Shown here in pieces: positions 47,521 to 59,637 of a DNA stretch of 64,000 nt. The number at the start of each line of letters is the position of its first letter. Position 1 is the stretch's first letter. Position numbers and translations under genes: made by a program. The notes beneath the pieces were generated by a model. It ran no database searches and was not told the DNA's origin. It was given only the letters and a program-made list of their open reading frames with translations. The stretch spans positions 97,917,947-97,981,946 of the forward strand of contig CM056573.1 in the NCBI GenBank assembly GCA_029721435.1, written 5' to 3'. Source of the DNA: Gymnothorax reevesii. Lineage: Eukaryota > Chordata > Actinopteri > Anguilliformes > Muraenidae.

Positions 47521-47639
47521 AAAGTTATAGAAAAAATGCATTTCCTCCATTTTTATGTAAATTATTGAATATAACTTTGTTGTTTTGTAAATTTGTAAAT
47601 TTGTTTTTGAAAATGAAACTTTATATTTGCATTCTAATC

Positions 47640-48379
47640 CAACAAAATGGCTCATTTTAAACATATTTGTGGTTTGTTGTTGGCATGTAGATAGAGCCTT
47701 GGAGATTCTGTGACCCCAAGATGTTCCATTTGTTGCAATTCTTTGACAGGGAGCATTGGATAACTTTTTATTTCTCTTACCATCGTCCTCACTGTGCATG
47801 GTGGCAAAATAACCTTGCGTCCACGTCCATGCTTGTTTACCACTGTTCCAGTTGTTTTAAACTTCTTAATGATTCCTCTGACAGTAGATATGGGCAGGTG
47901 CAGGCGAGTGGCTATTCTCTTGTAGCCATTGCCTGACTCGTGAAGGTTGACACACATCTGCCTTACTTGAATGGTGTGTTCCTTTGTCTTTCCCATGTTG
48001 AAAAGTGGATAAGAGAAATGGTCTCTGTGTCACGTCATATTTATACCCCAGGGAAACAGGAAGTGATGATTAACAAATTAAATGTTCCTAGATACTCTGA
48101 TCAACTTTGTAAACTACTGTAGAAATTACAGAAATACTTCAATTACATTTAATTCCTAGGAATTGTTAGGGGTGCCAATAATTGTGGAACAGGTGATTTT
48201 ATGAAAAATTATTATTTCTTAGTCAGGGATTTTTTTCCCCCTTAAAATTCACTTGAGTTGAAGGTTACATTTTTATACAATTTTCAGTGTGAGAGTATGC
48301 TTCTGCAATAAAAATTGAATTTATTTTAAGGCTTTTAACACATCTTAACCAGGGGTGCCAATAATTATGGAGGGCGCTG
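47640..48379 (-). mobile_element. Truncated Tc1-like transposon
   Basis: The right end reads ACAGCGCCCTCCATAATTAT on the minus strand, with TA at 48380-48381, and repeats the AATAATTATTGGCACC-type sequence inside (near 48170 and 48355). The element stops near 47640 without a second terminal repeat. Confidence 0.8.
47652..47996 (-). pseudogene. Tc1-like transposase N-terminus
   Basis: Begins MGKTKEHTIQVRQMCVNLHE and contains the first helix-turn-helix (GNGYKRIATRLHLPISTV) and the G-R-G-R-K linker before the second DNA-binding domain. The frame ends at residue 114. The catalytic DDE domain is missing, so it is the DNA-binding half of a roughly 340-residue transposase. Confidence 0.85.
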
Positions 48380-48497
48380 TAACTTCAAAAATATATACAG
48401 AGAAAGCATAGCTAGAATATAAAAGTGAAAATTCACTTATTTTCTTAGTGGTGTTATGGTGGTGCGATTGAAATCACCCAAACACCGAAGTATTCTG

Positions 48498-48523
48498 CTT
48501 CTTCTTCTTCTTCTTCTTCTTCT
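48498..48523. repeat. (TTC)n microsatellite
   Basis: About eight CTT repeats in a row. Confidence 0.9.
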
Positions 48524-48702
48524 GGAGTTTAACCCCTTCATGCCTGAATTTAGATACAATTATTAAAAAAATAATAATAATTTGCGTTTCTGCTTTCAAG
48601 CTGATGCTAAATTGGATGCATTCTGAATGGAAATGGTTCACGACAAATTCGCAACAATTGGCATCGAGGAGTTAATGGCGAGTTACAAATTGGAAGTGTA
48701 TT

Positions 48703-48800
48703 CCCAGATAACAAGCACCTCAGCTCCGGATCTGCCCCGGCTCCAGCTGATCCGGCTCAGAGCTGGGGCAGATCCGGAGTGGAGGTGCTTGCTATCTGGG
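48703..48800. mobile_element. Foldback MITE, copy 2
   Basis: 98-bp near-palindrome from CCCAGATAACAAGCACCTC to its complement, flanked by TT on both sides. It is related throughout to 13237-13345. Confidence 0.85.
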
Positions 48801-48924
48801 TTACCACCAGCTACTGGATATGTACTTTCGTACTTGACTTATTATCTATGCGTTAAAAAAAAGCAGTACCCAAATTCACTTCATGTTTCTATGATATCTA
48901 GTTGCAAATGACCTATAATCCTTT

Positions 48925-49645
48925 AAGTACGAACGAACGAATCCAGAGAAACACAAGGCTCCAATGTAGCCAGAGAGTACTTAACCTTCTCAGCCAAAGC
49001 GTGAACAAAAACTGTCACAAGAGGCACGTCTGGCCAGCCTGTCTCTGTCACCAAGGAGCGAAATAAGATAGAAAACTCTGCGACACTTTCAGAGCCCTGC
49101 CTCGTATGCATTAAACGCGTGGCCGCGTCCTGACTGCAAACATCCTGATCAAACACCGATACTATTTCTCTAACAAGAGTCTCCACTGTATTCATGACCG
49201 GTGAATTAGATCATATAAGAGGCCCGACTCAAGTGAGTGCTGTGTCGGTCAACAGGGGTAAAATAAATTAAACCCAAGACTTCTCATTTGCGAACCATGA
49301 AGGCTGCGCTTAAAAAAATATTACACATTGGGCGATGAAATCTTTACATCTTCCTGCCTCGCCTCCATATCTTGGGGGTGACTGGAGTTTTGGCTCTTGG
49401 GGAAGGTGTATGGATTGTGCTTGCGAAACATTCTGTGCGATCTGAGTAGACAAGGCTCTTATACTCTCAGTGAGACTTAACAGGAAGTTTTCCTGTCTCT
49501 GCATGGCATTCTCCTGAAGCCGGACTCTCTTCGCCAACTCTGCCTGCTGACTTTTTAGGCTAGAAAGACCCTAGCCATACCCAGAGAGAACTGCTTGGTG
49601 ATTAGCCACAACTTTCTCTAACGCAACTGCTCCTGACAACTCCAT
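48925..49645 (-). pseudogene. gag: Ty3/gypsy Gag relic
   Basis: Starts MELSGAVALEKVVANHQAVL at 49645, reaches a stop at about 49571, then continues in frames encoding AELAKRVRLQENAMQRQE, PPRYGGEAGRCKDFIAQC (the typical gypsy Gag entry) and, after a degenerate gap, TRLMHTRQGSESVAEFSILF and ALAEKVKYSLA. Zinc knuckle and pol are absent. The family encodes the capsid of LTR retrotransposons. Stops and at least one frameshift make it dead. Confidence 0.8.
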
Positions 49646-50040
49646 GCAGGCTAGAGTGTTCTGTAATGGCTGGTAAAATTGAGAGGCTAAGTTCAGCGGC
49701 CAGAGAGAAAAGAGCAGCATGGACGCAATACAAACACAAAGAATTATGCAGACCACCAGAAAGTACCCCCGCTTCCAAAGGATAAATAATAGTCCGAAAC
49801 ACAGAAGCAATGAGCGGGAGATAAAAGGGAGAAGAATCTCAGCAGCCAAGAAAAAACGAAGCACCTAAATAGTGTGAGAAAAAGACCAGAGAGGAAAAAA
49901 GTAGGAAAGGGAAAATCCCAAAACAAGATGGAACTCCAATAATAACGAGAAGATATAAAGTCCCACAAAACCTGACTACAGATATCTTTGGTTATAGTGC
50001 TTAGCTACAAACAAACACTCTAGAAAAGGAGGCGTGGCAG
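49646..50040 (-). other. Probable leader or LTR of the gypsy gag relic
   Basis: Pyrimidine-rich on the minus strand upstream of gag and without its own coding. It probably belongs to the 5' LTR or leader of the same element, but ends and primer site were not found. Confidence 0.4.
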
Positions 50041-50204
50041 ACTTCCGGAGAAGCGCTGCCCCAGTTTAATCAGCCAGCTGGGTAAAGAATCTGATTGAAA
50101 AGGAATTTGATATCGTCCCAGGACGAGAGCCTCAAAGAAAAGTCCAAAACCCACGCACACCTCATAGACTCTCCTACTGCCATGGTTTAAGTGCTGAACT
50201 GGCC

Positions 50205-50610
50205 GACCTGTAGTCCAGACAATTAACAAATGGAAAATATTTGGCACATCAAAAAATGAAAAATCTGGCAAAGAAGACCCAGGACTGTTGAGCACCTAAA
50301 ATCCAACATCTGACAAGAGTGGGACAACACTCCTCTCCCAAAACTGATATGTTTACGGACTGTTGTTAAAAGAAGAGGGCATGCTAAACAATGATAAACA
50401 TGGCCCTATCCCTACTTTTTGAGATGTGTTGCTGCCATCAAATTCAAGAGATAATATTTTTCATGAAATGGTAAAATTTCTCACTTTCAACATCTGATAT
50501 GTTGTCGACGTTCTGTTGTGAATAAAATGTAGGTTTCTAATATTTGCAAATCATAGCATTGTTTTTATTTATATTTTACACAGCATCCCACCTTTTTGGA
50601 ATAGGGGTTG
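50205..50610 (+). mobile_element. 3' end of a Tc1-like transposon
   Basis: Nearly co-linear with 215-613: remnants of the transposase C-terminus, then GGTAAAATTTCTCACTTTCAAC and the terminal GGAATAGGGGTTG followed by TA at 50611-50612. Confidence 0.82.
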
Positions 50611-50612
50611 TA

Positions 50613-51317
50613 TTTACTTCAGCTTTATCTTTAAAGTACTTACAATATTTTATTATATCTGTGGGGCAGTTGTTCAATTGTGGTTCACCTCAAAAGTTGC
50701 CTGTCACTTTAAGTGGACAAAAGCAGAGAAGTACAGCTTGGATAAGAGGTCCCTCATCAAAAAAGTGTCCCTCTCCTCCTGTGATGATGACAGACTGGAT
50801 TCCGGGAGCAGTGATACGAATATGTTCTTACTTTTTGACTAAAAAATGACCATAATGGGGAAATAGCACCCTTAATTGATGAAACACGCCATTGTTCACT
50901 GGCTTCAATAACATAATAATGATACCCTATTTGTGAGCTGGATCTCCTCGATTATAACGCACATTAGAGTCCAAAATAGCAACTTGAGCAAATATATCAA
51001 TACCGTAACTACTGTTTGATTAAAATCACTGTTAAAAGATATTACATGGTTTGCCATTCGAGAATTTGAACAACATGGGAGTTCAACTGAGTGCTTTGCT
51101 AGAATTTCAGCTGGACCAGCAATATCGGCTTTAGCTTTGTCTGAAGATAATGCTGCATGTCTTTTCACTATCGATTTGCTTGATTTGTTTCAGCATTTTA
51201 GCTGTCTGTGTTGCAGCGTGCCGGGGTTGAGAGCGGCGTGTTACCCATCCAATGTGCTTTTGCTGAGTAAAGCTCAAGACTGCTATGTCAGACGGGTTCA
51301 GCACCATACATTAGGGG
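50613..51317. other. No recognised feature
   Basis: Unassigned sequence before the outer hAT shell; the short frames have no motif. Confidence 0.4.
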
Positions 51318-52539
51318 CAGGGCCGCATTAATGCACGAGCTTACCATGGCTGAAGCCCTGAGGCCTGATGCGTGAAAAGGCCTATTGCGAGAATCGGGAT
51401 GAAAACAATCGGCAGAAACGCAAAACAATGCTTTTACAGTGGTCTGATTGTTGTATGTGGTGGGCCTGCCCAGGAACGGGACGAGGTGCATTAATATTTT
51501 GCATAAATAAATGACACTGTGATTGGTTAATGGACGACGTGCGTGCCTATTGTTACTGTCCAATGAATGAGTCGTTGAAATTGAACTATACAAATACAGC
51601 TGTTACCTTGCTCCTGGTGTGCAAATTTAAGACAAAAGACACTAAAACTTACAAAGAAATGTAACTGCGGGGCTCAAAATGACGCTGACCTCTTGGCTGT
51701 GCTGTAGCGCTGTTCGTTGGTGATCATTCAGCTTCTGATCATTCTGAAGTCGAATGGGATTGAAGCTGAGAACTTACGTTTGGTTAGCGGGGTTTTCTGA
51801 AAATAATTTGTGTGTTAAGACTCACACAATAACAGAGATTAGACGATTTACACCCGAGGTATAACCTTTGTCGCAGAAGGGACAGGGAGAATCTTCCTCC
51901 CGTATTTTTCCCCTTATTCCCCCTGTAACAACTCGATGAGCAAACAGCCAAATGAAGTCGCTAATCTGGTTAAACAAAGGCGACGGGGGTTTTTTGGGTT
52001 TTTTTTGGGGGGGGGGGGTTCAGTCTCCCGGGAGCAAAGCAAAGAAAGGTAAAGTAAAATAAATTTAAACGCTAAATTTAGAGAATAAATTAAATGCTGA
52101 ATAATTGTCGAACTAAGTGAATTGTGCGATATACAAAGTAAAACAGTTTTCAGGGACTGTGATACTCACCCTTTTTTTTTTTTTTTCCTGTAGCTGATTT
52201 AGCAAACAAACCCTTGCAAGCTCTCAACGCCAAGAATATAATCGAATTACCTGGATATCTAACTGTAGCCCGGCTTGGTTCATACTTGGTTGCTTGCCTT
52301 TAATAGTCTTCTACCCAATAAATATTGACGTTCACCAGGGTTTTTAGTCCCCTTCGTTCTCTATCCTGACTGCATTACCGCATAAACGCATTGCCAAGCG
52401 AAAGGGCTCTTCTGATTAAACACATTATAAATACCCTATCTTTGTATTTTCCTCCGGTTGCTGCCTTGATCAGCTGATTAAAGTTTAACTGCTTGTTCGA
52501 GTGCTTAGGACAGCTTGTTGGGGGAGGCACCGCGTTTAC

Positions 52540-53183
52540 TTCGCTCACATAGTAAACAACTTGTTTATTCGGTCCATTTTAATCATAGGGAACCAGGGCT
52601 TTACTCTTTTCTTGCTTACCATTGGTTGTATTTGCGGCTAGCTAGCTAGATAAGTACTGTTTTCATTCTTGGCTGGGGATCTGAGATTTAGTATTTAGTT
52701 AGTAGTGCAGCAGTCACTTGACTCGTTCGTTAGGTTAGGTTGGAGTTTAAAAGGTAAGTTTTCAACCGGAGTGCTCCGCCTCCTCCAGTTTCTCCTGGGC
52801 GTTTGAGCCAGTCTGTTTTATCTGGGTTCTCAGCTAAGCCCTGTGATATTTTTAGTTTAGTATATTAATAGTACTGGGACTACATAAACTCAAGCCAGCT
52901 TATTAGGAGTGCTTATTATACAAAGAGTTTGGCTCAATTTGGTATTTCATTTCTGTTAACTGAAACTAAGCCCCTGTTAAAAGAGGCTTATTATCCATTA
53001 ACATAGTTTCCCCTGGGTTTCTATTGTGACTGCTGCTTAGGGCTTTCTGGGTTAATAAATAAATTTATTAATTGTGGTTCCTCAGCTACTGTCTCGGCAT
53101 TAGTAATTTTCTTTTATCTAGGGTGAGCAAGGTCATTAGGTAGGGGGTTCAAAATGTGACCAAAACTAAGTGACAGTTGCAGG
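52540..53183 (+). other. Probable 5' untranslated region of the CR1-type LINE
   Basis: Non-coding sequence leading to ORF1; its left limit is not defined. It presumably contained the internal promoter. An AATAAATAAATTTATTAA stretch lies near 53055. Confidence 0.4.
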
Positions 53184-54107
53184 ATGATCACACTTTTGGA
53201 AAGAGATTACCAGGGTGAGTTTTTCTGCCACCGGTGCCAGCTAATTGAGCATCTGGAGAGCAAGATCCTTGATCTTCAGGGCCAGTTGGCGGCGCGACAT
53301 AGTTCCTCTAGGAACTCTACTGATTGCGAACTAAGTAGAATGTTGTTTAGAGAAATGGTGTGTACGCCGAAGCAGGGTGGTACTGGGATCCAAGAGCAGG
53401 CAGGGAGAGAAGGTTGGGTGACTGTAGGTCGACAGCACAGAAAAGGGCGAGCACGCCGTACATTGACAGCTTCTCCAGTGGTTGAGGTGTCCAAACGATT
53501 CCAGCCCTTGCAGGAACTCGACTTGGCCCCTGACCCTGAGAGTGAGGGGACTGCTGAGCAGCAGGGCACCCTGTTGGCCTCTATGCCTCAGAAAAGAGAA
53601 TTATTGATAGTGGGGGACTCAATACTTAGAGGAATAGATAGCTTAGTCTGTTTGCACGGCAAGGAGTCTCGTACGGTGTGTTGCCTGCCTGGTGCCCAGG
53701 TAGGAGACCTCCTGGAAAGTGCGGACAAGCTTCCGGCCAGAGCGGGGAGGGATCCAGTTGTCATGGTCCATGTTGGGACAAATGACATAGGTAAGGCTAG
53801 GTTTGAGGTTCTGCAAGGCAAATTTGTGGAATTAGCTGGGAAGCTTTGGAGCAGATCCTCAACAGTAGTGTTCTCTGGGATTCTACCGGTACCACGTGCA
53901 AGTAGAGGAAAGCAGAATTTTATCTGGAGGTTTAAGACGTGGCTACAAACTTGTTGTAGGAAAGAGGCGTATAGGTTTATGGGGCACTGGAACTTTTTCT
54001 GGGACAGGGGTGACCTGTTCAATCCTGACGGGCTGCAACTGAACCAGAGGGGTACCTTTACACTGGGCCAGCATATGTTGAAGGTAGCACAGGATTATTT
54101 AAACTAG
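53184..54107 (+). CDS. CR1-type LINE ORF1 with SGNH esterase domain
   Basis: 307 codons from ATG 53184. It opens with a C-x2-C pair (FCHRC) and a short leucine-rich coiled coil (LIEHLESKILDLQGQL), then a basic, disordered region, then an SGNH/GDSL hydrolase fold from about residue 138: block I VGDSIL (nucleophile Ser), the HVGTNDI block (about residue 197) and a late LFNPDGLQLNQ block where the usual catalytic His is Gln. ORF1 esterase domains are known in CR1- and L2-clade LINEs, where the protein binds RNA in the retrotransposition particle. The frame is complete and ends 24 bp before the next ATG frame. The missing His suggests loss of esterase activity. Confidence 0.85.
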   Translation: MITLLERDYQGEFFCHRCQLIEHLESKILDLQGQLAARHSSSRNSTDCELSRMLFREMVCTPKQGGTGIQEQAGREGWVTVGRQHRKGRARRTLTASPVVEVSKRFQPLQELDLAPDPESEGTAEQQGTLLASMPQKRELLIVGDSILRGIDSLVCLHGKESRTVCCLPGAQVGDLLESADKLPARAGRDPVVMVHVGTNDIGKARFEVLQGKFVELAGKLWSRSSTVVFSGILPVPRASRGKQNFIWRFKTWLQTCCRKEAYRFMGHWNFFWDRGDLFNPDGLQLNQRGTFTLGQHMLKVAQDYLN

Positions 54108-55359
54108 GGACTTGGGGGGCAGGGAGGTTAGTGAGTGTTACACATAGGGAAATGCAGACTGCACCGATGGAAGCTGATGGCGTTACATGCACTATGGATG
54201 ATTTACTTTTAAAGCAACGAAGCGTAGTGGGGAGCTCGAGGCAGCGGCCACATAGGAAATCAAGGGGAAAGAGCATTAGTAATAACCTGAAATGTTTTTA
54301 TTTAAATGCAAGAATTATAAAAAATAAATTTCCAGAACTTGATGCTGTAATTATTAGTGAGGGCTATGACATAGTTGGGATTACAGAGACACGGCTATGT
54401 GAAGAGGATGGAGATGAATATAATATAGAAGGTTATAAGCTCTTTAGGAAGGATAGTTGTAATAGGCGCAGAGGGGGTGTAGCACTTTATGTGAACGAAA
54501 ACAATAATGCACAGGAAATTCCTGAAATTGAACATCCCTTGTCCTGTGAAGATATCTGGGTCAGGCTCATTTGCAAACACGAGACAAGTTTAAACATAGG
54601 AGTATGCTATCGACCACCACCTTTGGACAGTACAATCAATGAAATGCTTTTTAAGAGGATTATGCAAGCTTGTAGAGGTGGTGGGACTACTATTATGGAA
54701 GACTTTATGGAATTATCCTGGTATCAATTGGGAAAAGGTGAAAGGACAGGGTAGGGGGGAGGAAGAATTTCTAGATGTTATAAATGATAATTTCTTGGAG
54801 CATTATGTTAATAAACCTACCAGAGAGAAGGCAATTTTAGACTTAGTGCTCCGTAATGACCCTGATAGAATTAGCAATGTTGAGGTACTGGAGCCACTTG
54901 GGACAAGTAGTCACTCTGCTGTTAATTTTGATGTTTCATGGGAAGTAAAAAATGTGTATTCTAAAACAAAAAATTTCTATTTAAGGCTAGCAAACTTTGA
55001 CAGGATGCGCTCATATCTAGCTGAAATAAAATGGGACACACTCCAGGACTGTGAGTCTGTAAATGAGATGTGGGAAAGATTTAAGGGGATTTTACTTGAA
55101 TCACAATGCAGATTCATCCCAAAGGTGTCCAAAAGTAAGCTGAAAAAGCAGAATCTTCAGTGGATGACCAAAAGTATTTGTAGGAGTTTAAGGGAAAAGA
55201 GGAATCTTTATAAGATGTACATAAAGGATAACAATGAGAACACTAAGGCTGAATACTGTAAAATGCGGGCTGTGGTCAAAAAAGAGCTGAGGAATGCCAG
55301 AAGACTGTATGAAAGACAAATTGCAAAGCAGTGTTGTTTTTGGCAGCCATTCTAGATTT

Positions 55360-55560
55360 AGTCTTAGTCTTAGTCGTTCAGACGAAAATGCTTATTAGTT
55401 TTAGTCACATTTTAGTCATTTCAATATGTGATAGTTTTAGTCTAGTTTTAGTCGACGAAAACTCAAAAAGGTTTTAGTCCAGTTTTAGTCGACGAAAACT
55501 CAAAAAGGTTTTAGTCCAATTTTAGTCAGTTTTAGTTAAAAGTTTAGTTTCACCAACAAT
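55360..55560. repeat. Subterminal repeats of the hAT transposon
   Basis: TTTTAGTC recurs about ten times, including two 40-bp units with GTCGACGAAAACTCAAAAAGG. Similar ACGAAAACTCAAA lies near the other end at about 59622. Confidence 0.8.
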
Positions 55561-56136
55561 TACAATAATGAAAGGAATGGTTTTAGACGTACAAGATTTC
55601 CACATTACAGCAAATACTTTCTGATCTACTAAAAGGATTATTCAATCCAAAAAAGCCAAGAACAAAAACTTACTTTGGCAATTCGGTCTTTATTCTTTTT
55701 TTTTAAATTGTGCAGACAAGCCCAAAAATGGATGAGGAACACATACACTCAACTTGTCTGCCTGTGCAATTAAGATGCAGATTATTTGTAAAAAAAAAAT
55801 AAACATCATACAAACACAGCCCATCTTTAACCTGTGCAAAAATTCTAAAACAAAGTAATAAAATAAATAAAAATCCAAGAGGTGCAGTGAGGTAGGTTGT
55901 AAGTTATGCATACTTGAAAGTATGAAACAAACATGAACATAAATTGATTAAGAAAACCAGTAAACTCTGTAAATAATGCATTAGGTCTTTACACCAAATT
56001 AAATAAATAAAAACAATGTTTAACAACATGAATTAGAGGGGGGGCTTACTACCCCTAGTGCAGTCACAGAACAAAAAAAGATATCACAGTCACATGTGAA
56101 CCAATAATAGTAACAGCTTGCTGTCAGCAAAAGAGC

Positions 56137-59100
56137 CTACCGACCTCGATTCAGTTTGAGGAAAGCGCTTCTCTCTAAAATGACTCTTGCTCTATTGCGA
56201 CGTCCGCGACTGAGGTCACCTGTAACACTGAAAACTCTCTCAGCAAATGCTTGAGATGCTGGCATGGCCAGAAGATCCAAGGCAATAGGTTTTAGGCTCG
56301 GATAAACAGAATCTCCTTGTGCAGCCCAAAATTCAAGGGCAGTCTCTTCGTTTATAGGCTGTGACAGCTGCTCCTTGAATTTCCGAATTTCGTCCTTGAC
56401 ACACGACTTCGAGACCGAGAGGCTAGACCTGGATGGCCGGCTTGCTTTTGACAAGAATTTGAATCTGGACCGCTTTTTCTGTGGTCCCTCTCTGGACTCT
56501 TCTCCTCCCTCCTCTGGCTCCTCATCTTCAGCCTCCTCCTCCCGTACTACTGGTGGCACCGATTGAGAAATGTAATCTTCTGCTCTTCCCAGAAGAGCCT
56601 GAATTTGCTCGTCATTGTTTTCAAGGAGAGCTTCAGGTGCAACTGTCGGGTCGAGGAAGCATGCAGCAGCAGAGAGAGGTGAAAACATAGAGTCAGTGTG
56701 ATCAAGAAAGCAGCTGAACCGCGTGTCCATGTTTGCCTTCATCTTCTTTGCTAGGGAAGATAGGTCCTTGAAGCTGGCACCCTGGGCATGGGGGAACTCA
56801 GTCAGGTGACCCTGTAGGTCCAGAAGGGCAGGCACCACAAGGGATAGGGACTGTGTGTCACTCTGGAGCATCTGGGTATGCTCAGCAAAGGGAAGGAATA
56901 AATGTCTTAGAGCAGTAAGCCTCTGCCACTCACTTGGTAGTAGATAGTCCCAGCTCATCCCATCCGCGACCTGAACTACTGAGTCCTTGATTTGGAGAAG
57001 CCGTGATATCATCAGATATGTGCTGGACCATCTAGTAGGGCAGTCTTTGACCAGAGTTAGATGACACAGCTGCAGCAGTCGCTCAGTTGCCACTGATGAC
57101 TTGCGGAAGAGCTTGACAAGCACTCTAACTTTGCTCAGCAGTCGGTTGACACTTGCATCTTTCTGGATCATATTCACGACGAGTTGCAATGTGTGAACAA
57201 CACAGGGGGTCCTATCTATGGCTCCATACCTAGATAGATAAAACAAAAACACAGAAAAAAATTCTTTATTAATCTTAAACAGCAATACAATAAACAATTG
57301 CTAAAAGTGACTTTAATCTAGCATAGCCCAATGGGACTGACAGACTGAAAATGTTAATTAACAGCAAATAAATAATTTACCTTTGGTCTTCTCCAACCAC
57401 CTCAGAGTCTTCGGTGTCACTAGTCTCGATGGATTCATCCTCGGAGCTGGTGGTGCCATCTGGTTCATTAGCTTTGAACGCTGCAATCATGTTGCTTCCG
57501 TTATCAGTTATGACTGTCAGAATTTTGTGTTGTGGTATTCCCCAATCCTCGGTGCATCGATCAACACAGGTTTTTATACACTCTGCAGTGTGAGGGTGGG
57601 TGATCTGGTCAAGCCTCAATAATATGTGCTGTGCTTTGTTTTCCACAGTGCAAAAAAAGCATGCACTAATTGCCAGAAATGAGGCTGTAAGTCCTTTTTT
57701 GGTCCATATGTCCAGCCCAATTGTTATTTTGCGTGCTGTGGCAAGCCTTTCTTTGTACTTTTGTTTTTCATCATCATAAATCTTGTCAACTAAGTTGTTT
57801 ATTTTTGTTCTTTTGGGTATGTTCAGCCTCTTATCAAAGGTCTCCATCATGAGGATGAAATCTTCATCCTCAACTGTGCAAGCAGGGAGACCAGTACGTC
57901 CAATCCAAAGAGCGATCGCCAGTTCTTTGGCATGTTGTTCCAGCGAGTCTGGCTTATATTTGGATCCTGCGGCAAAGGCTGCTGGGATAGATGACTGTGC
58001 CTTGTCGTTCTTAGGAACACCAGGTTTCTCTTTAGGAGTTCTGGTCTCTGGGATCTGGAAGAGGAAAAAATAAAGAGGGGGATACAATTACTCTATCTCT
58101 GTATACAAAGTACACCTCCTGTAGAGGTCTACAAATGTAGGTATATAAATGAATGTACCCATGTATATATATATACACAAACATACGTGTGGGTACATTC
58201 ATTTATATACCTACTGCATATCGAACAACATCCTGTTTTTCCATCACGTCATTTCGACAAAAATATTATCATGTTAAAAAATAGAATGGCCTCTATCAAA
58301 CAAGCAAAACAAAAATGTTTTAATAGCTCATTAACCACATAACTGGCACGCACCGTGTTCTTAAGCCTTTTGAGATTCATAACTGAGCAATGGCCAAAAT
58401 TATAATACATCTGTACTGATGAGATTTTTAGCGTGTGCGCGTTTTCTCCTCTAACTTTATTGTAAGCGCACCACAAACGACAGAGATCATGGTTGTGGCT
58501 GTATGTCGTCACTGACGAGCGGTATATTGTGTTTTAGCCCAAAGCTAGCAGACTCTGTATGATGGAGCTGCACATATAACTCCACCTGTTTAACATATCG
58601 CAATGTGCTGACGGCCGGGACATAAACACACAAAGAGCAGACCACACTGTCACTGAATGTTAACATGGTTAAACATGCTGCTAAGTGTGCAGTTCATTTA
58701 GACACATGGAGATCAGCAACAGGTCTCAAATGCTACATTTTCGTCTAGGCTACGTTTCAGGCAAACATGGGTCAATATGATCACGCATTACACTTACAGC
58801 CCGATCAAACATCCCTGCATGACCAGTAATACACACAAGCTACTGCCAGCACAATAAGTGTGCAGTTCATTTAGACACATGGAGAACAGCAACAGGTCTC
58901 AAATGCTACATTTTCGTTTAGGCTACGTTTCAGGCAAACATGGGTCAATATGATAACGCATTACACTTTGCAGCCCGACCGAAAATCCCTACATGACTGC
59001 CAGCACAAATAAACTAACGGTACCCTGGGTTAGCAGCGCAACCAAGCTAATTTTAGCCTGAGGTTAGCAGCGCATTTTGCGCTGGAGTTAGGCTATGTGG

Positions 59101-59637
59101 GAAACAGTAAGCTGAAACTGATCACAAGCCGATAGTAATACTGTATATATATATGATATGTTAACAGGACATGGTGTAACTTACCTTTGAAAAAATATCT
59201 GCGTGGTGGCTCTTCAGATGCCGCTTGAGGTTGGTAGTATTTTTCCCTCCTAGTTTGTGGCTGCATTTGCCGCCGTCTCCCTCTACGACACATACGGTTC
59301 TTCTTTCTCCAGGGTTATATTCAAAGTATCCCCACAGGTCATCGCGTCGTTTACGACCACCGAGCCCCTTCTGGCCACCACCAAGGCCCTTCCCGCTGCC
59401 GCCAAGGTCCACCATTGATTGATTGTGTATGTGTGAGACTGTCGTGGATGTATGTGACCGCTCCGCAGGCGTGTTGACCGCAGGTGCTGGGCTGGCGTGA
59501 TGCCAGGTGGTGGGCGTTACCAAACGAGGACAGGATGCAGCATTTTTAGCAAGACGGGCAGAAATGTCATGCAGTTTGAGCGTCTGACCCACTAACATTT
59601 TCGTCAAGTCTCGTCTCGTCAACGAAAACTCAAACAT
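56137..59637 (-). CDS. BED-finger hAT transposase, three exons, apparently intact
   Basis: Three minus-strand exons join in frame to 739 residues: 59637-59185 (donor GTAAGT), 58054-57381 (acceptor CCAG, donor GTAAAT) and 57229-56137 (acceptor CTAG). Exon 1 holds a BED zinc finger (W102, C116, C125, H140, H144) that should bind the element ends. Exon 2 holds RNase H-like blocks with catalytic candidates D266 (GLDIWT) and D335 (TDNGSN). Exon 3 has CPTRW (439-443), an acidic run (about 605-625), a basic KKRSRFK, and the hATC dimerisation domain from about 673, with E706 in AERVFS as the likely third acid. No stop or frameshift was seen. The start could instead be Met14 (59598). It catalyses cut-and-paste transposition in the nucleus. 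Confidence 0.9.
58137..58214. repeat. Hairpin in intron 1 of the hAT transposase gene
   Basis: Two perfect 24-bp inverted arms (58137-58160 and 58191-58214) surround a TA/CA-rich loop. It may be a tiny nested MITE. Confidence 0.85.
58683..58997. repeat. Direct duplication in intron 1
   Basis: About 141 bp at 58683-58823 are repeated at 58856-58997 with few differences, separated by 32 bp. Both begin AAGTGTGCAGTTCATTTAG and contain GGCTACGTTTCAGGC. Confidence 0.85.

Noticed and set aside
51980..52025. Long T and G runs as a possible G-quadruplex regulator
   Set aside because: Simple-sequence run in transposon-derived DNA with no attached gene.
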